Shown here: one piece after another, positions 1-6,039 of the stretch
Layout: each line of letters begins with the position of its first letter
Numbering within the stretch: the stretch's first letter is position 1
Assembly (NCBI GenBank): GCA_038258095.1
Contig: JBBSQE010000175.1
Coordinates: 1 to 6,276 of the forward strand
Length of the DNA: 6,276 nucleotides
From: JBBSQE01 sp038258095
Lineage (GTDB): Bacteria > Actinomycetota > Thermoleophilia > Solirubrobacterales > 70-9
Direction of reading: 5' to 3'
Translations under genes and position numbers: made by a program
The notes under the pieces: model-generated
The model's input: only the letters and a program-made list of their open reading frames with translations
The model's database searches: none
What the model was told of the DNA's origin: nothing

Positions 1-147
1 CGCCTGCGGGAGGTCTCGGCGACGGTCGCGGTCGATGTCGTCAACGCCGCCAAGGAGGCGGGCCTGGCCCAGGCTGAAGTCGATGACCCCATCGGGGCGG
101 TCCGCGCCGCGATGTGGGAGCCCAGGTACCCGACGATCAAGTCCTAG
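1..147 (+). CDS. C-terminal fragment of probable NAD(P)-dependent malic enzyme (5' end outside window)
   Basis: Reading frame 1 is open from the window edge to TAG at 145-147 and gives the last 48 residues of a protein. The tail has an amphipathic helix (about residues 3-22), an Asp-Asp-Pro turn and the ending AMWEPRYPTIKS. From memory, this helix plus acidic-Pro turn plus MW-x-P-x-Y pattern is how large (eukaryote-like) malic enzymes end; they oxidatively decarboxylate malate to pyruvate and CO2. The catalytic and dinucleotide-binding regions lie outside the window, so the cofactor (NAD or NADP) cannot be read. The next gene starts 37 nt downstream and encodes a pyruvate-consuming enzyme, which supports the call. 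An unrelated protein with a similar tail cannot be excluded on 48 residues. Confidence 0.65.
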   Translation, partial: RLREVSATVAVDVVNAAKEAGLAQAEVDDPIGAVRAAMWEPRYPTIKS

Positions 148-173
148 CCAACATCCCGCGACCGACCACACCC

Positions 174-179
174 AAGGAG
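174..179 (+). promoter_or_regulatory. Ribosome binding site of the PoxB-like gene
   Basis: AAGGAG lies 5 nt before the ATG at 185. This decides the start: the same frame is open back to an ATG at 35, but that would add 50 residues rich in Arg, Ser and Pro, unlike the family, and would overlap the malic enzyme tail over most of its length. Confidence 0.8.
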
Positions 180-184
180 CCGAA

Positions 185-1927
185 ATGAGCAAGACCGTCG
201 CAGAGGTGCTGATCGACCAGATGGTCGAGGCGGGGATCCGCGACGTCTACGGGATCGTCGGCGACTCCGCCAACCCGATCGTCGACGCGATGCGGCGGCA
301 CACCGCCGACATCGAATTCATCCACGTACGCAACGAGGAGGCGGGAGCCTTCGCTGCCGGCGCCGACGCACAGATCTCCGGCCGGCCGACGGCCGTCCTC
401 GGGTCCTCCGGCCCCGGAAGCGTCCACCTCCTGAACGGCCTGTATGACTGCCAGCGAAACGGCGCCCCGGTTTTCGCCATCGCGACCCACATCCCCAGCA
501 CCGAGATCGGAACCGGTTACTTCCAGGAGACCAAGCCCGAGACGATGTTCCTCGGCTGCTGCAACTTCCTCGCGACGATCAGCACCCCGGCACAGCTCCC
601 TCGCCTATCCGAACTGGCCCTGCAGGCGGCCGTGCTGGAACGCGGTGTCGGAATCGTCATCCTCCCCGGTGACATCGCCGCGGCCGAGGTGCCGGAGCCG
701 GAGACGGGGCACTCGCTCGTCACCGAACGCCCCCAGATCCGACCCACCGAGGAAGCGCTCGACGAGGCCAAGGCCCTGATCGACGGCGCCAAGCGCGTCG
801 TCATCTACGGGGGTGACGGGACCAGGGACGCGCGCGATGAGGTCATCGAGCTCTCGCAGACGCTCGGGGCGCCCATCGGCTACAGCTACCGCGGCAAGGA
901 CGTGCTCGAGCACTCGAACCCGGCCGCGGTCGGGATGATCGGGCTGCTCGGGTGGGGGGGCGCGACGCTTGCCCTCTCCGAGTGCGACCTGATGCTCATG
1001 CTCGGGACCGACTTCCCCTATCGCGCTTTCCTGCCGGGGGCCCCGAAGATCATCCAGGTGGACGACCGACCCTCGCATCTCGGCCGCCGCGGCGATGTCG
1101 ACCTCGGCTTGGTCGGCGACGTGGGGGAGACGCTCCGCGCGCTGCTGCCGCGCCTCGAGAAGCGCTCGGACACGTCCTTCCTCGACGGCGTCACCGAGCA
1201 TCACCGCACGGACGTCAAGAACCTGCGCACCTACGTCGAGCACCAGGGCTCCGGCGAGGGGCTGCGCCCGGAAATGGTCGCCGACGCGCTGAGCGAGCTC
1301 GCTGAGGACGATGCCGTCTTCACGGTGGACACCGGGATGTGCAACGTCTGGGGCGCACGCTACCTGCAGATGAAGCCGGGACGGCGCATCCTCGGGTCCT
1401 TCGGGCACGGCTCAATGGCCAACTCGATGCCCCAGGCACTGGGGGCCAAGATCGGCTCCCCGGGGCGCCAGGTGATCGCGCTCTGCGGGGACGGCGGCTT
1501 CTCGATGCTGATGGGTGAGCTGCTCACCGCCGCGGGGCTCGATATCCCGGTCAAGCTGATGATCTTCAACAACTCGACGCTCGGGATGGTCCGCGCCGAG
1601 ATGATGGTGTCCGGCTACGAGCCGTTCGGCACCGACGTCAAAAACCCCGACTTCGGCGCGCTTGCGAGCGCCGCGGGGCTGCACGGCGAGCGTGTCGAGG
1701 AGCCTGGTGACATTCGCCCGGCGATCCAGCGCGCCTTCGAGCACCCGGGTGCGGCGTTGATCGATTTCATCACCGACCCTCGTGCCCTGGCGATGCCCCC
1801 GAAGGCGACGCTCGAAGAGGTGAAGGGCTTCGCCCTGACGACCAGCAAGATCGTCTTCGGCGGCGAGTTCGGAGAGGCCTGGGGGCAGGTGAAGTCGAAC
1901 ATCCGCGACGTAAAGCAGGCGTTGTGA
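185..1927 (+). CDS. poxB: Pyruvate dehydrogenase (quinone) / pyruvate oxidase, PoxB-type ThDP enzyme
   Basis: This 580-residue protein is close to the E. coli PoxB length (572). PoxB is a ThDP- and FAD-dependent peripheral membrane enzyme that converts pyruvate to acetate and CO2 and passes electrons to the quinone pool. Visible in order: N-terminal ThDP pyrimidine domain (about 1-170) with RNEE, giving candidate catalytic Glu51; GSSGPGSVHLLNGLYDC (73-89); the PoxB-like GYFQET (111-116); a central FAD-type domain (about 190-330); and the C-terminal pyrophosphate domain (about 360-545) with GDGG at 435-438 and NN at 462-463, the usual GDG-x(about 25)-NN ThDP/Mg site. The last 30 or so residues form a family-like tail, the part that in E. 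coli PoxB binds membrane. The ATG at 185 follows a good AAGGAG; an in-frame ATG at 35 is rejected. It sits 37 nt after a probable malic enzyme, a pyruvate source, and its TGA overlaps the next GTG. Acetolactate synthase is a less likely alternative. Confidence 0.88.
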   Translation: MSKTVAEVLIDQMVEAGIRDVYGIVGDSANPIVDAMRRHTADIEFIHVRNEEAGAFAAGADAQISGRPTAVLGSSGPGSVHLLNGLYDCQRNGAPVFAIATHIPSTEIGTGYFQETKPETMFLGCCNFLATISTPAQLPRLSELALQAAVLERGVGIVILPGDIAAAEVPEPETGHSLVTERPQIRPTEEALDEAKALIDGAKRVVIYGGDGTRDARDEVIELSQTLGAPIGYSYRGKDVLEHSNPAAVGMIGLLGWGGATLALSECDLMLMLGTDFPYRAFLPGAPKIIQVDDRPSHLGRRGDVDLGLVGDVGETLRALLPRLEKRSDTSFLDGVTEHHRTDVKNLRTYVEHQGSGEGLRPEMVADALSELAEDDAVFTVDTGMCNVWGARYLQMKPGRRILGSFGHGSMANSMPQALGAKIGSPGRQVIALCGDGGFSMLMGELLTAAGLDIPVKLMIFNNSTLGMVRAEMMVSGYEPFGTDVKNPDFGALASAAGLHGERVEEPGDIRPAIQRAFEHPGAALIDFITDPRALAMPPKATLEEVKGFALTTSKIVFGGEFGEAWGQVKSNIRDVKQAL

Positions 1928-2316
1928 GGCGATCCGTCGCCGCCGCCGTCGCGATCCCCCTCGCGGTGGCCGCGCTCGGCCTTTCGGCTTGTGGCGGGCT
2001 GGAGAACGACACGGGCGCCGAGCAGAAGGCGGAGCAGCTGGTCTCCAAGGCACACACGGAAGGGCTCGTCCCAGAGATGACGGTCAGCGACGCGGCGACT
2101 CTCTACGGCAACGATGCCCCGACGATCTGTGCCCGTCTCGGGTCGAGCTACACCGCCGGCATCGCGAACTCGCTGGACACCGGCCCGACGACGAGGACCC
2201 CGACCGAGGTGGTCCGGGACACCGTCCGCTACGCGCGCATCGTCGTCTCTGTCTACTGCCCGGATCAGGAATCCGACCTCCAGGACCTGGTGAAGGACTG
2301 GGATCTCGATGCCTGA
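1924..2316 (+). CDS. Small predicted lipoprotein of unknown function
   Basis: This 130-residue protein starts at GTG 1924, which overlaps the PoxB stop by 4 nt (GTGA). The start is fixed by the signal peptide: MRRS, a hydrophobic stretch (about 5-19), then lipobox LSAC with candidate lipidated Cys23. The first internal Met is residue 52, too late to keep the signal. The mature part is acidic (END, EQKAEQ, PDQESD, KDWDLD) and holds two more cysteines, Cys69 and Cys112, which could form a disulfide outside the membrane. I recognise no enzymatic motif; it vaguely recalls small two-Cys actinobacterial exported domains. Only a weak AGCAGG precedes the GTG, so translation is probably coupled to poxB. 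The 3' end overlaps the permease gene by 8 nt. A role in membrane association of PoxB or near the transporter is conjecture. Confidence 0.75.
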   Translation: MRRSVAAAVAIPLAVAALGLSACGGLENDTGAEQKAEQLVSKAHTEGLVPEMTVSDAATLYGNDAPTICARLGSSYTAGIANSLDTGPTTRTPTEVVRDTVRYARIVVSVYCPDQESDLQDLVKDWDLDA

Positions 2317-3787
2317 GGCGCCAGGGGAAGCGGGAACGGTGAAGGGGACCGCGGCCGGGGCAGGGACCGATCGGGCCGGCGCGGGCAAGGGCTCCGCCGC
2401 CGCCGGGCTCCTCGGTTGGCCGACGCTGGCCTTCATGACGATGGCGGCCACCGGCAGCATCGCGCAGCTCTCCGCATCCGCCGAATACGGCCTCGGGGCG
2501 ATCACCTTCTACCTGCTCCCCGCCTTCTTCTTCCTGCTCCCCGTGGCACTCGTCGCCGCCGAGCTGGCCACCGGCTGGGGCGGAGGGGTCTTCGTCTGGG
2601 TCCGCGAGGGGCTGGGCGAGCGGACCGGGTTCCAGGCCATCTGGCTGCAGTGGATCCAGAGCGTTGCGCTCTACCCCTCTCTCCTCGCCTTCGCGGCCGC
2701 GTCCCTCGCCTTCGCGATCGGCCAGCCGCAGTTGGCCGCGAACGGCCTCTACACCGCAGTCGTGATCCTGGTGATCTTCTGGGGGGCGACTCTGGTGGCC
2801 CTCAGGGGCCTTGCCTCGGCGGCCAAGGTCGGCAGCTTCGGGCTCGTGATCGGTACGATCATCCCGGCCGCCTCGCTGATCGTGCTGATGGCGATCTGGC
2901 TGATCACCGGCGAGACGTCCAGGACCCCCCTCAAGGCCTCCGACATCGTGCCCGGGTTCAGCGGCATCGGCAGCATCGTCCTGATCGTCTCGACGTTCAT
3001 CGCCTTCGCCGGCATGGAGGTGAACGCCGTCCACGTGCGCCGCATGAAGGACCCGCGGCGCAACTACCCGAAGGCGATCGCGCTCGCGGCGAGCCTGATC
3101 CTGGTCATGTACATGTTCGGGTCGATTGCGATCTCCGTCGCCGTTCCGAATCAGGCACTCGACCTGAACGCCGGTGCCGCGCAGGCCTTCATCCTCTTCA
3201 CGGAGGGGCTCGGGTTCCCGGGAGTCGGCAACCTCCTTGCGGGGCTGCTCGCGATCGGCGCGCTGGCGGCGGCGACGATGTGGGTGGCGGGGCCGAGCCG
3301 CGGCCTCTTCCTGGTCGGGCGCGACGGCTACCTTCCCCCGCTTTTCCAGCGGACCAACGCCGCCGGTGTTCAGGCTCCGATCCTGATCGGGCAGGGCCTG
3401 ATCGTCACGGTTCTCGCGGTGCTCTTCACGCTCACTCCCTCGGTCTCCTCCGCCTTCTGGATTCTCCAGGCGATGACGGCGATCCTCTACATGTCGATGT
3501 ACATCCTTCTGTTCGTCTCGGCGATCAGGCTGCGGACTCTCCAGCCCGACGTCGAACGCGGGTTCCGGGTCCCCGCGCTGAAACTGATCGGATGCGTCGG
3601 CGCTCTGGCGGCGGCGGCGGCGATCCTGATCGGCCTCGTCCCGCCCTCGCAGTTCGGCTCGGTGGCGAAACCGGAGTACGCTGGGATTCTCCTGGCGGGG
3701 GTCCTCCTGCTCGCTGTTCCCCCGCAGATCATCTACCGGATTCGCCGGCCCTCGTGGGTGCAAGAACACGAGGACCTCTCCGCATGA
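2309..3787 (+). CDS. APC-superfamily amino acid transporter, GadC-like (glutamate/GABA antiporter type)
   Basis: This 492-residue, strongly hydrophobic protein is compatible with about 12 membrane helices. A Gly/Ala-rich polar N-terminus (1-33) precedes helix 1. Features matching my memory of E. coli GadC (511 residues): the helix 1 region with LGW-x-TLAFMTMA (35-47); PVALVAAELATGWGGGVFVWV (78-98), like PVGLCAAEMAT...GGVFAWV; GMEVNAVHVRRMKDPRRNYP (235-254), like [20 protein letters not shown]; and VAGPSRGLF (326-334). These place it in the glutamate:GABA antiporter branch. The exact substrate cannot be read. Only about 14 residues follow the last helix, shorter than the GadC C-terminal plug. 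The ATG at 2309 has AAGGA 11 nt upstream and overlaps the lipoprotein stop; in-frame GTG 2339 (residue 11) is an alternative start. No glutamate decarboxylase is present in this window. Confidence 0.85.
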   Translation: MPEAPGEAGTVKGTAAGAGTDRAGAGKGSAAAGLLGWPTLAFMTMAATGSIAQLSASAEYGLGAITFYLLPAFFFLLPVALVAAELATGWGGGVFVWVREGLGERTGFQAIWLQWIQSVALYPSLLAFAAASLAFAIGQPQLAANGLYTAVVILVIFWGATLVALRGLASAAKVGSFGLVIGTIIPAASLIVLMAIWLITGETSRTPLKASDIVPGFSGIGSIVLIVSTFIAFAGMEVNAVHVRRMKDPRRNYPKAIALAASLILVMYMFGSIAISVAVPNQALDLNAGAAQAFILFTEGLGFPGVGNLLAGLLAIGALAAATMWVAGPSRGLFLVGRDGYLPPLFQRTNAAGVQAPILIGQGLIVTVLAVLFTLTPSVSSAFWILQAMTAILYMSMYILLFVSAIRLRTLQPDVERGFRVPALKLIGCVGALAAAAAILIGLVPPSQFGSVAKPEYAGILLAGVLLLAVPPQIIYRIRRPSWVQEHEDLSA

Positions 3788-3833
3788 AGATTCAGATGGC
3801 CGAACCCCAATCCGCGCATCCCCGGACGAAAGA

Positions 3834-3838
3834 AAGGA
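3834..3838 (+). promoter_or_regulatory. Ribosome binding site of the HPPD-like gene
   Basis: AAGGA within a purine run (GAAAGGAAG, 3832-3840) sits 10 nt before ATG 3849. It supports independent initiation of this gene in the 61-nt gap after the permease stop. Confidence 0.6.
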
Positions 3839-3848
3839 AGCACCAGCG

Positions 3849-5087
3849 ATGGACCTGAAGACATACAAGCCGATGGGCGACAAGGAGAACTCCGACTTCT
3901 TCGAGGAGTACGTACTGAGGATCTATGACCGGCGCAGCGAGTCCGGAGTCGACGACCTCGTCGGCGACATGCGCGGGGTCGTGATCCAGGTCGACCGCGG
4001 CGACGCCATCAACTACCTCGCCGAGCTCACCGCGATGGGCCCCTATCGCTTCGTCGAGGCCCGGATCGGCGAGACCCACAAGATCTTCGTCCTCCAGTCC
4101 CAGCCGGAGTTCCCGCGCCTGTTCGTGCTCGAGCCGCTCAGCCCGGACTACGAGGACCGGATGACGCGCTGGAACCTGATGTACCCGCTCTCCGCCAAGA
4201 AGCCCAACGCCCGCTACGTCGGCGAGGTCTACCAGGCGGACTCGATCGGCCCCGTTCGCGACGCGCTCGAGGACCAGGGCATCCGCTTCGTCTACGAGGG
4301 CGACTCGCAGAACCCGTTCTACTTCGGTGAGAACCTCGCCTTCACGTTCCTCTCCGACTACACCTACAACCGGGTCGGCTACGTCGACGTGGATATCGAC
4401 GACACTGATGCGCTGAAGCTCGGCGACCGGATCGAGCTCGACGCTGACGAGCGGGAGAAGCTGGAGAAGGCCGCCGCCCTCCAGGAGGAGCACGGGATCT
4501 CCGAGCTCGTTCTGGGTATCGATCACATGGCGACCCGCATCCTCGCCGGCGATCGCGAGAGCGCGATCCTCGAGTACCTGACGATGGTCCCCTACTACTT
4601 CTGGGGCGCCTACAACATCATGGAAATGAACTCCTCGACCAATGTCACCCGGCATCCGGACATCGACGACGACAAGCGCTCTCCGGCGCGGGTGTTCACC
4701 GCCAACAACACGCCGGCGTTCGCGAACTCGTTCGAGGGCCTGCCGATGCCGACCGAGGAATTCGTCCGCAACTTCGGCCGCCGCATGCACCACATGGCCT
4801 ATGCGGTACAGGACGGCCACGTCGTGGACGAGAAGAACGTCGACTACGTGGTCAGGCGCCTGGAGGAGATGGGAACGCCCTTCCTTGCGAACGTCGTCGG
4901 CGAGTGCAAGAACGACCCGAACCTGAAGCAGATCTTCTCGAAGAGCTCGGCGTACTCGATGCTGATCACCGAGTACATCGAGCGCTGCCATCACTACGAG
5001 GGGTTCTTCACACGCGACAACGTCGCCGCCCTGACCCAGGCGGCGGGCGCCGACGAGCGCTACGAGCACGGGCATGTCTTCGACTGA
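3849..5087 (+). CDS. VOC-fold, HPPD-like putative non-heme Fe(II) dioxygenase
   Basis: This 412-residue protein compares with roughly 360-400 for 4-hydroxyphenylpyruvate dioxygenases. The C-terminal half carries the family's spaced metal ligands: GIDHMA (His226), MHHMAYAV (His315, aligned with HIAL of HPPD) and MLITEYIER (Glu375, aligned with the FFEIIQR Glu), preceded by LKQIFSK (359-365), like LLQIFTK. A 2-His-1-Glu site predicts Fe(II) and oxidative decarboxylation of a 2-oxo acid. The N-terminal half (about 38-180) looks like the non-catalytic VOC half, and a charged helix (198-215) joins the two. HPPD signatures LNEP and GFGxGNF are absent (FTANNTP at 283-289 and FFTRDN at 386-391 stand there), so the substrate may not be 4-hydroxyphenylpyruvate. 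A good RBS precedes the ATG. The protein is soluble, with no signal peptide. The fold class is fairly secure; the reaction is not. Confidence 0.7.
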   Translation: MDLKTYKPMGDKENSDFFEEYVLRIYDRRSESGVDDLVGDMRGVVIQVDRGDAINYLAELTAMGPYRFVEARIGETHKIFVLQSQPEFPRLFVLEPLSPDYEDRMTRWNLMYPLSAKKPNARYVGEVYQADSIGPVRDALEDQGIRFVYEGDSQNPFYFGENLAFTFLSDYTYNRVGYVDVDIDDTDALKLGDRIELDADEREKLEKAAALQEEHGISELVLGIDHMATRILAGDRESAILEYLTMVPYYFWGAYNIMEMNSSTNVTRHPDIDDDKRSPARVFTANNTPAFANSFEGLPMPTEEFVRNFGRRMHHMAYAVQDGHVVDEKNVDYVVRRLEEMGTPFLANVVGECKNDPNLKQIFSKSSAYSMLITEYIERCHHYEGFFTRDNVAALTQAAGADERYEHGHVFD

Positions 5088-5123
5088 CCCGTCGTCGACC
5101 GGCGACCCCGCAACGAGCTAACG

Positions 5124-5129
5124 AAGGGA
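5124..5129 (+). promoter_or_regulatory. Ribosome binding site of the glutamate-synthase-like gene
   Basis: AAGGGA sits 10 nt before ATG 5140 in the 52-nt gap after the HPPD-like gene. It supports the 5140 start, which also gives the family's N-terminal membrane segments. Confidence 0.6.
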
Positions 5130-5139
5130 ACGAAGCACG

Positions 5140-6039
5140 ATGGAGAAAATAGGTACCAAGGTCCTCTGGGCGGTCGGCATCATCGTCGTTGCGCTGATCG
5201 CGCTCGGTTTCCTGAGCCCGGTGTTCTGGTTGTTGGAGATCCTCTTCGTTCCGCTCCTGCTGCTGGGCATCTGGGACCTCTTCCAGCCCCACCACAGCAT
5301 CCTTCGCAACTACCCGCTCGCCGGACACCTGCGCTTCGTCCTCGAGGGCATGGGCCCGGAGATCCATCAGTACCTGGTCGAGTCAGACGAGGACGGGCGC
5401 CCCTTCTCGAGGGACCAGCGCTCGACGATCTATGAGCGCGCGAAGAACGTCGAGGACAAGAAGCCGTTCGGAACCGAGCTCGACGTGATGGCCGCCGGCT
5501 ACACCTGGGTCGCGCATTCGATCGCCACCCGCCCCGTACTCGAGGACGCCGAGTCCAAGATGCGCACCACGGTCGGCGGACCGCAGTGCACCAAGCCTTA
5601 CTCGAGCTCCGTCCTGAACATCTCGGCGATGAGTTTCGGGGCGCTGGGTGCACCGGCGATCATGGCGATGAACCTCGGTGCCAAGAAGGGCAACTTCGCC
5701 CACGACACCGGCGAGGGCAGCATCTCCCCCTACCACCAGAAGTACGGCGGCGACGTGATCTGGCAGATCGGGACGGGCTACTTCGGCTGCCGCACGCAGG
5801 ATGGCGACTTCGATCCGGACTCGTTCGGCGAGCGGGCCACGGACGATCAGGTGAAGATGATCGAGATCAAGGTCTCACAGGGAGCGAAGCCGGGCCACGG
5901 CGGCATCCTCCCGGGTGCCAAGGTGACCAAGGAGATCGCTGAGACGCGCTTGGTCGAGCAGGGGAAGGATGTCTTCTCGCCCACCTACCACAAGGCGTTC
6001 TCAACGCCGCTGGAGATGACCGCCTTCATCGCGCAGTAG
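5140..6039 (+). CDS. FMN-binding glutamate synthase-domain protein, membrane-anchored, N-terminal 299 residues before a premature TAG
   Basis: The protein starts with two predicted membrane helices (about 8-27 and 28-46), then RNYPLAGHLRF (56-66), ESDEDGRPFSRDQR (81-94) and the start of a GltB-type FMN barrel: LNISAMSFGALGAPA (159-173), AHDTGEGSISPYH (187-199), GTGYFGCRT (211-219) and SQGAKPGHGGILPGAKV (246-262), closely matching SQGAKPG-x-GG-x-LP of glutamate synthase. This is the stand-alone FMN-domain family (COG0069-like), which lacks the glutaminase domain and normally runs to about 500-550 residues. The frame stops at TAG 6037-6039, where the family continues FIA-R-L-RELSGG; the sequence after the stop still encodes that continuation. 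If the stop is real, the product lacks half the barrel and is probably inactive. The physiological reaction of these proteins is poorly defined; FMN-dependent amino or oxo acid redox chemistry is inferred. Confidence 0.82.
   Translation: MEKIGTKVLWAVGIIVVALIALGFLSPVFWLLEILFVPLLLLGIWDLFQPHHSILRNYPLAGHLRFVLEGMGPEIHQYLVESDEDGRPFSRDQRSTIYERAKNVEDKKPFGTELDVMAAGYTWVAHSIATRPVLEDAESKMRTTVGGPQCTKPYSSSVLNISAMSFGALGAPAIMAMNLGAKKGNFAHDTGEGSISPYHQKYGGDVIWQIGTGYFGCRTQDGDFDPDSFGERATDDQVKMIEIKVSQGAKPGHGGILPGAKVTKEIAETRLVEQGKDVFSPTYHKAFSTPLEMTAFIAQ

Noticed and set aside
35..184. N-terminal extension of the PoxB frame back to an ATG at 35
   Set aside because: The added 50 residues are Arg/Ser/Pro-rich and unlike the family, overlap the malic enzyme tail, and the ATG at 185 has its own strong AAGGAG.
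951..961. G-rich homopolymer (seven G) within poxB as a slippage or frameshift site
   Set aside because: The frame is continuous and the codons give a normal GWGGA stretch; nothing suggests an alternative product.
3607..3622. GGC/GCG trinucleotide repeat
   Set aside because: It simply encodes an Ala run in a membrane helix of the permease.
2084..3883. Long open frame on the minus strand opposite the permease
   Set aside because: The product is a run of Arg, Asp, Glu, Gly and Pro with no domain, typical of antisense frames of GC-rich genes; the + strand permease is clear.
3792..5075. Long open frame on the minus strand opposite the HPPD-like gene
   Set aside because: Low-complexity Val/Leu/Asp/Arg product with no recognisable motif, mirroring the + strand codon bias. 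The minus frame at 605-1408 opposite poxB is rejected for the same reason.
5088..5139. Intergenic terminator hairpin (GTCG...CGAC)
   Set aside because: Only a 4-bp stem with no T-run follows; the gap mainly holds the RBS of the next gene.
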